This document shows, piece by piece, positions 1 to 7,131 of a DNA stretch of 14,501 nucleotides. The stretch spans positions 1-14,501 of the forward strand of contig CATZDY010000067.1 of the NCBI GenBank assembly GCA_958417755.1, written 5' to 3'. The position numbers and the translations under genes were made by a program. Position 1 is the first letter of the stretch. Each line of letters opens with the position of its first letter. This DNA is from an uncultured Peptococcaceae bacterium. GTDB taxonomy: Bacteria > Bacillota > Desulfotomaculia > Desulfotomaculales > Desulfocucumaceae. The notes under the pieces are model-generated. The model had not been told where the DNA came from, made no database searches, and saw only the letters and a list, made by a program, of their open reading frames with translations.

Positions 1-26
1 ATTGTTTCTAAAAGGAGTGTGCTTTA

Positions 27-806
27 TTGAATGATAAAATGAATCCAGTAGAAGAGGATTTGTTACGTGTACAAGAGTTTATGAACAAGCATTTTCACAT
101 AAAAGCGGGTTATTTGGGGAATTTTGTTTCTTTGGAAAAAGGCAATGTTCATAATATGCTCAGACCTTTGTTGGTTCTTTTGTCAGCAGGTATGTTTGGT
201 AAAATTTCAAATAAAGTGATTTCATTGGCTGCAGTGGTACAGTATATTTATGTGGCCTTTTGTGTGCATAAAGGTGTTTTTGAAGAAAAAGATTTAGAAT
301 ACAATGTTGTTGAGTCTGTTGATTCGAAAGAAGGATTTCAATATCCTGTTTTGGCAGGAGATTATTTATGTGGATGTTTTTTTTCGAGTCTGTGTAAAGC
401 AGGTATGGCAGAATATTTACGCCCATTATCAGAAATATTATGTGAAATTAATCAAGGAAGTATCATTAAATTAACCAATGAACATGCTGTAGCAAATGCG
501 TCTCGGGATTTAGAGGTGGCGCGCAAAGAAAGTGCTGCTCTTTTGGCAGGGTGTTGTGTTTTGTCTGGAACCCTTATGGGGGCTGAAAAAAGACAACAAG
601 AATTACTTACACAATTTGGTATGAATCTAGGAATTGGATTGGGGCTATTGGAGCAGGGATATGAAGTAAAACAGATAAAAATGTATGGAGAAAAAGCGCA
701 ACAAGCATGGAAAGAGTTTCCTGAAGGAAGTTGTAAAACAGCCTTGGGTGAGTTGTTGATAAGCGTAATGGGGTCCCAAATATCATGCAAACGATTGGTA
801 TGCTAA
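27..806 (+). CDS. Degenerate polyprenyl synthetase-like protein, probably non-catalytic
   Basis: 259 residues. Several stretches follow the trans-isoprenyl diphosphate synthase fold: LRPLLVLLSAGMFG (45-58), an AAVVQYIYVAFCVHKG helix (68-83) where the family has a helix ending in HDDxxD, and VLAGDYLCGCFFSSLCKAG (108-126). Both aspartate-rich catalytic motifs are lost: the first reads HKGVFE (81-86), and the helix that should carry the second reads GIGLGLLEQGYE (202-213). The IPP-binding GGK also appears changed (GNVHNMLRP). The protein is shorter than the usual 300-330 residues, apparently from loss of the segment after the second motif. It starts at TTG 27, with AAGGAG at 12-17. Lying directly upstream of menG, it could play the part of HepS, the non-catalytic partner of HepT in Bacillus heptaprenyl diphosphate synthase. 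It looks more like a decayed HepT-type chain than like HepS itself. The fold is fairly sure, the role is inferred. Confidence 0.7.
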   Translation: MNDKMNPVEEDLLRVQEFMNKHFHIKAGYLGNFVSLEKGNVHNMLRPLLVLLSAGMFGKISNKVISLAAVVQYIYVAFCVHKGVFEEKDLEYNVVESVDSKEGFQYPVLAGDYLCGCFFSSLCKAGMAEYLRPLSEILCEINQGSIIKLTNEHAVANASRDLEVARKESAALLAGCCVLSGTLMGAEKRQQELLTQFGMNLGIGLGLLEQGYEVKQIKMYGEKAQQAWKEFPEGSCKTALGELLISVMGSQISCKRLVC

Positions 807-856
807 AGGAACCTGGGAAATGTTGTAACTTGGTTTCAGGGAAGGGGTTATACAGC

Positions 857-1579
857 ATGGAAGGCGCAAAACAGTACAAAAATAAAGAAGAATATGTGCA
901 TTCTATTTTTTCTACCATTGCTCATAAATATGATTTTTTGAATACCTTGTTGAGTTTTAATCGCGATAGATATTGGCGGCGTTTTGCTGTTTCAAAAACA
1001 GGGCTCAAGCCGGGGGGGAAAGGGCTTGATATTTGTTGTGGCACGGGCATGTTATCCATTGAACAAGCCAAGGCAGTGGGGGATAGTGGTAAAGTAATAG
1101 GGTTGGACTTTTGTGAAGATATGCTGTCCATTGCTGTGCAAAATGTGCGGAAAGCTTCTTTTCAAAATCGTATTGAGCTGATGCAAGGAAATGCTATGTC
1201 ATTGCCATTTCCAGATAATACTTTTGATTGCTGTACCATTGGTTTTGCTTTGCGCAATGTGGCAGATGTAAGAAAAGTGATCAGTGAAATGAGCCGAGTG
1301 GTCAAACCAGGGGGTAAGGTGGTAAATCTGGAATTATCCAAACCCAATGCTCCAGTGTTTAAGCAAGCTTATCATTTATATTTTTATCGTTTTGTGCCTT
1401 TGTTGGGACGATTGGGGATCGGTAAAGAAGGACCTTATAGTTATTTACCTCAATCAGTACGGAATTTTCCTCATCAATCAGTAATTCGCGATATGTTTGT
1501 AGAAGAGGGTCTGCAAGATGCGGTATATTATGAGCTGACAGGTGGTATTGCCACTTTTCATGTAGGTACTGTTGTTTAG
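857..1579 (+). CDS. menG: Demethylmenaquinone methyltransferase (MenG/UbiE family)
   Basis: 240 residues. It uses S-adenosylmethionine to methylate demethylmenaquinone, the last step of menaquinone synthesis, at the cytoplasmic membrane face. The class I SAM-binding motif is DICCGTG (58-64), followed by the acidic GLD end of strand 2 (82-84), then SLPFPDNTFD (115-124), a family motif GFALRNV (129-135) and VVKPGGK (148-154). The C-terminal YSYLPQSVRNFP and GGIATFHVG are also UbiE/MenG signatures. An in-frame ATG at 785 would overlap the upstream gene and add 24 unrelated residues. The ATG at 857 follows GAAGGGG (841-847) at normal spacing and gives the usual family length, so it is preferred. 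The upstream gene ends 50 bp away, so the two are probably co-transcribed, and a terminator follows at 1639-1668. It implies a menaquinone-based respiratory chain. Confidence 0.95.
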   Translation: MEGAKQYKNKEEYVHSIFSTIAHKYDFLNTLLSFNRDRYWRRFAVSKTGLKPGGKGLDICCGTGMLSIEQAKAVGDSGKVIGLDFCEDMLSIAVQNVRKASFQNRIELMQGNAMSLPFPDNTFDCCTIGFALRNVADVRKVISEMSRVVKPGGKVVNLELSKPNAPVFKQAYHLYFYRFVPLLGRLGIGKEGPYSYLPQSVRNFPHQSVIRDMFVEEGLQDAVYYELTGGIATFHVGTVV

Positions 1580-1638
1580 ATAATCTTGAAGGCACTGAGA
1601 TATATAAGTTTTAATGGAATCAAAATAATAGCAGGATG

Positions 1639-1668
1639 AAAAACCGCAACCATTTGGCTGCGGTTTTT
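1639..1668 (+). terminator. Rho-independent terminator after menG
   Basis: A 10-bp perfect stem (1639-1648 pairs with 1659-1668) encloses a 10-base loop. The 3' arm ends in TTTTT and the 5' arm begins AAAAA, so it could act in both directions. It closes the prenyl-synthase-like/menG unit. Confidence 0.88.
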
Positions 1669-1719
1669 ATGACAAAGATTGGATTTTAGGAATAATATTA
1701 ACTTGATTTCTGTTTTTAT

Positions 1720-1935
1720 ATGAATACAAGTTATTTATTTATAAATGAAATGTTAAATATATTTGGGGCAAGCTTTAAGGAATATGATTTCATTTTATCT
1801 AACACTAAGTTTAACGTAGTTTGGATGAAAGCAGACTTGACAATATGCTATCTTGTTTACTCCTATAAAAATAGTGAGAAATCCGGAAATTTTTCAACTT
1901 TTTTTCTTGATGTTGTTGAATTTCGTTCACTCTAA
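1720..1935 (+). other. AT-rich spacer with a doubtful 71-residue open frame
   Basis: The stretch between the menG terminator (1668) and the selA promoter (2002) is very AT-rich and holds no recognised gene. One open frame of 71 codons starts at ATG 1720, but it has no purine-rich ribosome binding site upstream, matches no family I know and has a composition typical of AT-rich noncoding DNA. A TTGACA at 1837-1842 has no -10 box at acceptable spacing. An imperfect inverted repeat (about 1886-1924, with a bulge) is too weak to call. I regard the region as probably noncoding or a decayed gene. Confidence 0.2.
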
Positions 1936-2001
1936 ATGATGTTGTTGTTTATAACCAAAATAATGGGATTGCTTAATAAAAATATCATATGAAGTAGTTA
2001 T

Positions 2002-2031
2002 TTGCTATTTTATCAAATTTTCTTTTATAAT
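2002..2031 (+). promoter_or_regulatory. Predicted sigma-A promoter of the selA operon
   Basis: A -35 box TTGCTA (2002-2007) and a perfect -10 box TATAAT (2026-2031) are separated by 18 bases. The predicted start is near 2038, giving a leader of about 30 bases with the ribosome binding site GAAGGA (2056-2061) before ATG 2070. Confidence 0.6.
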
Positions 2032-2069
2032 AAGAATGATTATAGAAAAAAGGATGAAGGAATCTACAT

Positions 2070-3518
2070 ATGTCAGAAATAGAAAAAAGTTTGATTTTTA
2101 AATTTTTACCATCAGTGGATGAGGTTGTCCGAAGGCTAGAAAAAGAAAATTTGCCTAGAGATTTGTTGGTAGAAACAGTACGAGATGCTTTGAACCAATT
2201 GCGTCGATTGTTATTAACAGATGGGCTTCAAACAGTATTGGGAGAATATGTGGAGGAGCAAGAACTAAGAAAAAGGTATATAAATTGGTTGGCTACACAT
2301 GTTATGCAAACTTTACAACAAGATTTACAATCCAATTTACGAAGAGTCATCAATGCTACAGGAGTAGTATTGCACACCAATTTGGGTAGAGCTGTACTTT
2401 CTGCTTCTGCCATACAAGCAGTACAAATGGCTGCTTCAGGATATTGTAATATTGAGATGGATTTGGAAAGCGGCAAACGAGGTTCTCGGTATACTGTGGT
2501 GGAAGATGTATTGAGAAAACTAACCGGGGCGGAAGCAAGTTTGGTGGTCAATAATAATGCTGCTGCGGTTCTTTTGGCATTGAGTACTTTGGCCCGGGGA
2601 AAAGAAGTGATTGTGTCCCGGGGACAGTTGGTGGAAATTGGAGGCTCCTTTCGTATTCCTGAAATCATGGCGCAAAGTGGAGCATTTTTAGTGGAAGTGG
2701 GGGCGACCAATAAAACACATCCCCAAGATTATGAGCAAGCCATTACTGAAAATACTGCAATGCTATTGCATGTGCATATGAGCAATTATCGTATTGTGGG
2801 ATTTACCTATGAAACCTCTTTGGAAAAAATGGTCCAAATTGCAAACCTGAAGAATATACCAGTCATGAGTGATTTGGGAAGTGGGTTTCTGGTGAATTTA
2901 GAGCAATTTGGCTTACCGCCTGAACCCACGGTAAAAGAAGTCGTTGCTGCTGGAACAGATGTGGTCACCTTCTCTGGCGATAAATTATTAGGCGGCCCTC
3001 AAGCGGGTATTATTGTGGGACGTAAAAAATATATAGAAGCTATGAAAAAGAATCCCCTTACCAGGGCTGTTCGTATTGATAAAATGACCATGTCAGCCTT
3101 AGAGGCTACTTTAAGGGAGTATTTATATCCGGATAGAGCTTTACAACAGATTCCTACTTTACATATGCTTAGTCTTGATTTATATCAATTGGAAGAGCGT
3201 TCTAAGAAAATGGTGCAGCATTTGGTTAAGGCCATAGGAAATCAGGCAGAAATCAGTCTGGAACGAGGGGTTTCTACAGTGGGAGGAGGGGCTATGCCTA
3301 CAGCTGAAGTGCCAGGCATTATCATTGGGATTACCCCTGGAAAGGATATTTCCCTTGTTTCAATTGTAGAGTACCTAAGATTTTCTGAACCTGCAGTGAT
3401 TGGAAAGATACGAGAAAATAGACTGCTTTTAGATTTACGGACCGTATTGGAACATGAAGATGCTGTTTTGGTAAAGGTATTGGAGAATGCTTTTGCTAAT
3501 GGAGGTGAAAAAGATTGA
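2070..3518 (+). CDS. selA: L-seryl-tRNA(Sec) selenium transferase
   Basis: 482 residues, close to the usual bacterial SelA length. This PLP-dependent enzyme converts Ser-tRNA(Sec) to Sec-tRNA(Sec) with selenophosphate. The sequence shows the family core: RRVINATGVVLHTNLGRA (about 91-108), the glycine-rich NNNAAAVLLAL segment, and SGDKLLGGPQAG, in which Lys305 is the expected Schiff-base lysine. The N-terminal region before about residue 90 fits the tRNA-binding domain. ATG 2070 is set by GAAGGA at 2056-2061. The coding sequence contains the ribosome binding site of selB, and its TGA stop overlaps the selB start by two bases, so the two proteins are probably made by coupled translation. Neither selD (selenophosphate synthetase) nor selC (tRNA-Sec) is in the window. 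Confidence 0.97.
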   Translation: MSEIEKSLIFKFLPSVDEVVRRLEKENLPRDLLVETVRDALNQLRRLLLTDGLQTVLGEYVEEQELRKRYINWLATHVMQTLQQDLQSNLRRVINATGVVLHTNLGRAVLSASAIQAVQMAASGYCNIEMDLESGKRGSRYTVVEDVLRKLTGAEASLVVNNNAAAVLLALSTLARGKEVIVSRGQLVEIGGSFRIPEIMAQSGAFLVEVGATNKTHPQDYEQAITENTAMLLHVHMSNYRIVGFTYETSLEKMVQIANLKNIPVMSDLGSGFLVNLEQFGLPPEPTVKEVVAAGTDVVTFSGDKLLGGPQAGIIVGRKKYIEAMKKNPLTRAVRIDKMTMSALEATLREYLYPDRALQQIPTLHMLSLDLYQLEERSKKMVQHLVKAIGNQAEISLERGVSTVGGGAMPTAEVPGIIIGITPGKDISLVSIVEYLRFSEPAVIGKIRENRLLLDLRTVLEHEDAVLVKVLENAFANGGEKD

Positions 3519-5425
3519 AACATATCATAGTAGGAACAGCGGGTCATGTGGATCATGGTAAAAGTACATTGATAAAGGCCCTCACAGGTGTTGATACTGA
3601 TCGATTACAAGAAGAAAAGGAACGGGGTATTTCCATTGAGCTTGGTTTTGCCTATATGGATGTACCTAGTGATATTAGAATAGGTTTTGTGGATGTGCCA
3701 GGACATGAACGATTTATAAAAAATATGCTGGCTGGGGCCAGTGGCATTGATATGGTGTTATTGGTAATAGCAGCGGATGAAGGCATTATGCCACAAACCA
3801 AGGAACATATGGATATTTTGCAGTTATTACAACTGCAAAAAGGAATTGTCGTATTGACTAAGATTGACCTAGTGGATGAGGAATGGTTGAACTTAGTACG
3901 GGAAGATATAAAAGAGTATATAAAGGATACATTTCTCGCTGAAGCTCAATGGGTAGAAGTATCTGCCAGTACAGGACAGGGATTGGTACAGTTAAAAGAA
4001 TGCATTGCTACTATGGCCCAAGAGGTGAAAGAGAAGTCTACTGCAGGATATTTACGATTGCCAGTGGATCGAGTATTTACCATGACAGGGTTTGGAACCA
4101 TTGTAACCGGTACTCTGCTCGCTGGCAGTGTTTTTCCTGGTGATTCTTTGGAAATCATGCCTCAACAATTGTTTACCAGGGTTCGCTCTGTTCAAGTACA
4201 TAATCATAGAGTTGAACAAGCTGTGGCAGGACAACGAGTAGCCTTGAATTTACCGGATATAGAAGTGCGGCAAATTGCTCGTGGTAGTGTGGTCTCTACT
4301 CCTGGAACCTTACAGCCTTCCTACCGCATGGATGTAAAGTTAAGCTTATTAAAGCATGCCAAAAATATAAAAAATCGAACCAGAGTGCGGGTTTATTTGG
4401 GGACCTCCGAAATCTTAGGGCGGATTGTGTTGTTGGATCGGCAGGAACTAGTTGCTGGAGATACGGCTTATGTGCAATTGGTTTTGGAAAATAAAGCTGT
4501 AGGGGCAAAAGGAGATCTATTTGTCATTCGCACCTATTCTCCTCAGCAAACCATTGGAGGGGGCTCGGTCATTGATCCTGCGAGCAAAAAACATAAAATC
4601 TCTGAACAAGATGTAGTGGCAAGATTAATGACTTTGGAAAAGGGCACACCAGAAGAATTGATTATGCAATTTTTATGTCAAAAGAAAGCATTATTTTTAT
4701 CCGAAGAAATAGCTCCCTATATTGGCTTGCCTGAAGAAAAGACCAGGGTATTGTTACAAAATTTGCTGGCAAAACAGCAGGTCAAAGGGCTGGTTTTTAA
4801 CAATGAGTGCTATTATATTGCAGAGTGGATTTATCAGCAATTGTCTAAGGCAATTCAAAAGATGGTGGAAAATTATTTGTCATTCTATCCTTTGCGAGAA
4901 GGTTGTCCCCGGGAAGAAATACGCTCTAGAATCTTATCTGATTGGGGGCAAAAGAAATTTCAAATTTTATTACAAAGCATGGAACAAGACGGTTTGATAA
5001 CATTATCTGCCAAGGCAGCTTCTTTGCCTGGCTATAGGTTTGATATGAATTCTGCATTGGGCAAGTTATTGACTAAAGTCCTTGCCCTATACCATGATAG
5101 TTGTTGTCAGCCTCCTGCATGGGGTGATGCTGTGGCAAAATGTGGTGTAGATAAAAAAGAAGAGCAAGAAATGCTCCATTACTTGCTTCGCCAAGGGGAT
5201 TTGGTGGAAATCTCCCAAGATGTATATATACATGCTGAGATTTTAGCGATAACACAAAAAAACTTATTAAACTTTTTAGCAGAAAAGGGACAAATTACTG
5301 TGGGAGAGGCTAGGGATTTATTGGGAACTTCTCGAAAATATGTTGTGCCTCTTTTAGAATATTATGATCAAAAGAAAATCACCAAGAGGGTAGGAGATAG
5401 CAGGGTGGCTGTTACTGGGCAATAA
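3515..5425 (+). CDS. selB: Selenocysteine-specific elongation factor SelB
   Basis: 636 residues. SelB carries Sec-tRNA(Sec) to ribosomes paused at UGA codons beside a SECIS hairpin. The N-terminal EF-Tu-like GTPase has G1 GHVDHGKST (10-18), the ERGISIELGF switch region (37-46), G3 DVPGHE (60-65) and G4 TKID (115-118). Beta-barrel domains follow, including the FTMTGFGTIVTGT segment. The C-terminal portion, from about residue 380 on, is charged and helical, consistent with the winged helices that bind the SECIS element. The start is TTG 3515, placed by GGAGGTGA (3501-3508) inside the end of selA, and it overlaps the selA TGA. An EF-Tu identity is excluded by the length and by pairing with selA. 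Selenoprotein genes served by it must lie elsewhere. Confidence 0.97.
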   Translation: MKHIIVGTAGHVDHGKSTLIKALTGVDTDRLQEEKERGISIELGFAYMDVPSDIRIGFVDVPGHERFIKNMLAGASGIDMVLLVIAADEGIMPQTKEHMDILQLLQLQKGIVVLTKIDLVDEEWLNLVREDIKEYIKDTFLAEAQWVEVSASTGQGLVQLKECIATMAQEVKEKSTAGYLRLPVDRVFTMTGFGTIVTGTLLAGSVFPGDSLEIMPQQLFTRVRSVQVHNHRVEQAVAGQRVALNLPDIEVRQIARGSVVSTPGTLQPSYRMDVKLSLLKHAKNIKNRTRVRVYLGTSEILGRIVLLDRQELVAGDTAYVQLVLENKAVGAKGDLFVIRTYSPQQTIGGGSVIDPASKKHKISEQDVVARLMTLEKGTPEELIMQFLCQKKALFLSEEIAPYIGLPEEKTRVLLQNLLAKQQVKGLVFNNECYYIAEWIYQQLSKAIQKMVENYLSFYPLREGCPREEIRSRILSDWGQKKFQILLQSMEQDGLITLSAKAASLPGYRFDMNSALGKLLTKVLALYHDSCCQPPAWGDAVAKCGVDKKEEQEMLHYLLRQGDLVEISQDVYIHAEILAITQKNLLNFLAEKGQITVGEARDLLGTSRKYVVPLLEYYDQKKITKRVGDSRVAVTGQ

Positions 5426-5464
5426 CAATATGGTGAAATAGAAATGGCGCAATGGGAGGTAATG

Positions 5465-6601
5465 GTGGATATTTATCAGAAAAAAATTCAGGCTGAAATT
5501 GCTAGCAGGGGATTGGTATCCTTTGCTGATTTTATGCAATTGGCTTTGTATATGCCTGAAGCAGGATATTATATGCGTCCCAAAGAGATATTTGGGTTAA
5601 AGGGTGATTTTTATACCAGTGCACAGGTATCTTCTTATTTTGGGTATACATTAGCAAAACAGTTTGATGAAATATGGAGATTATTGGGTGAGCCAGATAA
5701 TTGGCAATTGGTAGAGTGGGGTCCTGGACAAGGAGGTTTGGCTAAGGATATATTGGTATGGTTACGAGATAATTCTCCCAAAGCATATGATGGTTTGCGG
5801 TATTGTTTGCTGGAAATAAGTCCAACACTGCGGGGGCAGCAACAGAAATTATTGAAGGACTTGCAGGAAACAGGAGAAATTGTATGGATAAGTGATATGG
5901 AAGAGGCGAATCCCAATGGGGGTGGAGTCATTGGGTGTGTGTTTTCTAATGAATTAATCGATGCCTTTCCTGTGCACCGTGTGAAATTTTCCCAAGGAAA
6001 ATGGAAAGAAGTATATGTCTTTTGTGAGCAGAATAGGCTTTGGGAAAAGGAGGGGCCTTTATCCCAACAGGAGCTGGGTATTTATATTGAAAAAACTGAG
6101 TTTCCTTGGGAAGAGGGTCAGGTGCTGGAAATTAATTTAGCTGCCCAGAATTGGTTGTCCACAGTGTCAAATGCAATGCAGCAAGGTATTGTGATTACCA
6201 TTGATTATGGAGGTAAAGCGTGGGATATTTGGGGCTCAAGACCCCAAGGAAGTTTGCGTTGTTATCAGCAACATCAATTGATTCAGGATCCTTTTTTGTG
6301 CCCTGGAGATTGTGATATTACTTGTCATGTAGATTTTTCTTCTTTAATAAATTGGGGAGAACAATGTGGTTTGGCGTTTGCTGGTTACACACAACAAGCT
6401 AAATTTTTATTGAACTTGGGTATTTTAAATCATTTTCAAAAGGAGAAAGATTTTTCTTACTCTGCAGAATCCATAAAAGATGTAATGGCCATTAAGAAGT
6501 TAATTATGCCAGAGGGTATGGGAGCTATCTATAAAGTATTGGCTCAATATAAAGGGCTTAGGAAAAAACCTAGTTTACAAGGATTTACAAGGAATTTTTG
6601 A
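5465..6601 (+). CDS. MidA/NDUFAF7-family SAM-dependent methyltransferase (COG1565)
   Basis: 378 residues from GTG 5465. Family marks are FADFMQLALYMPEAGYY (20-36), a SAM-site EWGPGQGG (84-91, usually ELGPGRG), NELIDAFPVHRV (162-173), ITIDYG, and the late GSLRCYQQH with DITCHVDFSSL. The mitochondrial relative NDUFAF7 methylates an arginine of a complex I subunit; the bacterial substrate is generally unknown. Start choice: GGGAGG (5454-5459) lies 5 bases before GTG 5465, which fits better than ATG 5462 (2 bases away). A longer version from ATG 5444 (385 residues) has only a weaker GGTGA (5432-5436). The gene follows selB by 18-39 bases without a terminator, so it is probably part of the selAB transcript. 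No functional link to selenocysteine is established. Confidence 0.87.
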   Translation: MDIYQKKIQAEIASRGLVSFADFMQLALYMPEAGYYMRPKEIFGLKGDFYTSAQVSSYFGYTLAKQFDEIWRLLGEPDNWQLVEWGPGQGGLAKDILVWLRDNSPKAYDGLRYCLLEISPTLRGQQQKLLKDLQETGEIVWISDMEEANPNGGGVIGCVFSNELIDAFPVHRVKFSQGKWKEVYVFCEQNRLWEKEGPLSQQELGIYIEKTEFPWEEGQVLEINLAAQNWLSTVSNAMQQGIVITIDYGGKAWDIWGSRPQGSLRCYQQHQLIQDPFLCPGDCDITCHVDFSSLINWGEQCGLAFAGYTQQAKFLLNLGILNHFQKEKDFSYSAESIKDVMAIKKLIMPEGMGAIYKVLAQYKGLRKKPSLQGFTRNF

Positions 6602-6611
6602 TTTGATTTAT

Positions 6612-6652
6612 CTTTTAGGAATATTTATCCTTCTAAAAGGGAAGAATATTCC
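6612..6652 (+). promoter_or_regulatory. Overlapping alternative hairpins before the small Cys-rich gene
   Basis: Two inverted repeats share base 6618, so they compete: CTTTTAG (6612-6618) with CTAAAAG (6633-6639), and GGAATATT (6618-6625) with AATATTCC (6645-6652). The second ends one base before the ribosome binding site at 6654-6663. The layout could modulate translation of the 42-residue protein, but no known riboswitch is recognised. Confidence 0.3.
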
Positions 6653-6669
6653 CAAGGAGGTGAATCAGT

Positions 6670-6798
6670 TTGGAAAAAAATAAATCAAAATCTTGCACAT
6701 CTTGTGAACAAGATGATACCATTTTGAAAAACGCTACAGAGGAAGAAGAGTGCGTTGAAGAATGCACAGATTGTCATACAGATAGTTGTAATGAGTAA
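6670..6798 (+). CDS. Small acidic cysteine-rich protein (42 residues), hypothetical
   Basis: A short gene starting at TTG 6670 and ending in TAA. It is supported by an exceptionally good ribosome binding site, AAGGAGGTGA (6654-6663), whose GGAGG core lies 9 bases before the start, and by a strong terminator 15 bases after the stop. The product has six cysteines (9, 12, 28, 32, 35, 40) in 42 residues plus His36: a CxxC near the N-terminus and a CxxxCxxCH cluster near the C-terminus, with an EEEE run between (24-27). There is no signal peptide or membrane segment. The pattern suggests metal binding or a redox/scaffold peptide, but I recognise no family. It lies 68 bases after the methyltransferase gene and just upstream of the Fur-type iron operon, so an association with metal handling is a guess. 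It could also be a peptide precursor, though no processing or transport genes are nearby. Confidence 0.65.
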   Translation: MEKNKSKSCTSCEQDDTILKNATEEEECVEECTDCHTDSCNE

Positions 6799-6812
6799 CA
6801 TTGTCTGCAAGT

Positions 6813-6852
6813 AAAAAGGAACAAGATGATCAAATGCATCTTGTTCCTTTTT
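6813..6852 (+). terminator. Strong rho-independent terminator after the selA-selB unit
   Basis: A 16-bp perfect stem (6813-6828 pairs with 6837-6852) with an 8-base loop and a 3' run of six T (6848-6853). It separates the sel/methyltransferase/Cys-rich unit from the iron operon. Confidence 0.93.
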
Positions 6853-7026
6853 TATATCTATGGAGTTTCATGAGCATTGGTTGGAGGAAAGAAATACATA
6901 ACTTGAGAACCAAGCCAATTGGCGTTGGTGGGTGTCCTTTTAAAAGATCGGTAAGACATTTCATTTTCCCTATCCCCTTTTTCGATGTTTTTTTATAGAA
7001 GATTGATATGGAAGAGCATTTCACCG
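6853..7026. other. Noncoding spacer with a near-palindrome at 6909-6929
   Basis: No convincing gene is seen between the terminator and the feo promoter; open frames on both strands lack ribosome binding sites or run through the terminator. The notable element is a 10-bp palindrome GCCAATTGGC (6914-6923) flanked by ACCAA and TTGGT, with one unpaired G (6924). It could be an operator or an RNA hairpin, but it has no T-run. CTTTTAAAAG (6937-6946) is another short palindrome. Confidence 0.3.
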
Positions 7027-7055
7027 TTGACTTAAAACTTGTTTCAGCGTAAAAT
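7027..7055 (+). promoter_or_regulatory. Predicted sigma-A promoter of the feo operon
   Basis: TTGACT (7027-7032), a 17-base spacer and TAAAAT (7050-7055), each one mismatch from consensus. The predicted transcription start is at about 7062, at the edge of the first Fur-like site. Confidence 0.75.
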
Positions 7056-7060
7056 GGAAT

Positions 7061-7075
7061 TGAAAATCGTTATCA
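7061..7075 (+). promoter_or_regulatory. Fur-box-like operator 1 (feo operon)
   Basis: TGAAAATCGTTATCA matches the 7-1-7 Fur consensus TGATAATNATTATCA at 12 of 14 defined positions. It covers the predicted transcription start, so bound Fe-Fur would block the promoter. Confidence 0.65.
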
Positions 7076-7096
7076 AAAATATGTTTAGAATATCTC

Positions 7097-7111
7097 TGAA
7101 AATGAGTATCA
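7097..7111 (+). promoter_or_regulatory. Fur-box-like operator 2 (feo operon)
   Basis: TGAAAATGAGTATCA matches the Fur 7-1-7 consensus at 12 of 14 defined positions, and the match extends into the flank (15 of 19 to the classic 19-bp box). It lies 36 bp downstream of operator 1, centre to centre, and just before the feoA ribosome binding site. Confidence 0.65.
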
Positions 7112-7131
7112 TTTACGAGGAGTGTGTGCAG

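Noticed and set aside
785..856. Longer menG from ATG 785
   Set aside because: It overlaps the previous gene, has no good ribosome binding site and adds residues not seen in the family; ATG 857 fits better.
1837..1869. TTGACA as a promoter in the 1669-2001 spacer
   Set aside because: The nearest -10-like box (TATAAA 1864-1869) is 21 bases away, too far, and no supported gene follows.
2228..2710. 160-codon minus-strand frame inside selA
   Set aside because: Antisense shadow of the conserved selA coding region.
6801..7024. Open frames of about 65 codons on both strands between the terminator and feoA
   Set aside because: The plus frame runs through the terminator hairpin, and neither frame has a convincing ribosome binding site or family match.
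7039..7131. N-terminal extension of feoA from 7039
   Set aside because: It would begin before the predicted -10 box and runs through the Fur-like sites; ATG 7132 has a good ribosome binding site and a FeoA-like N-terminus.
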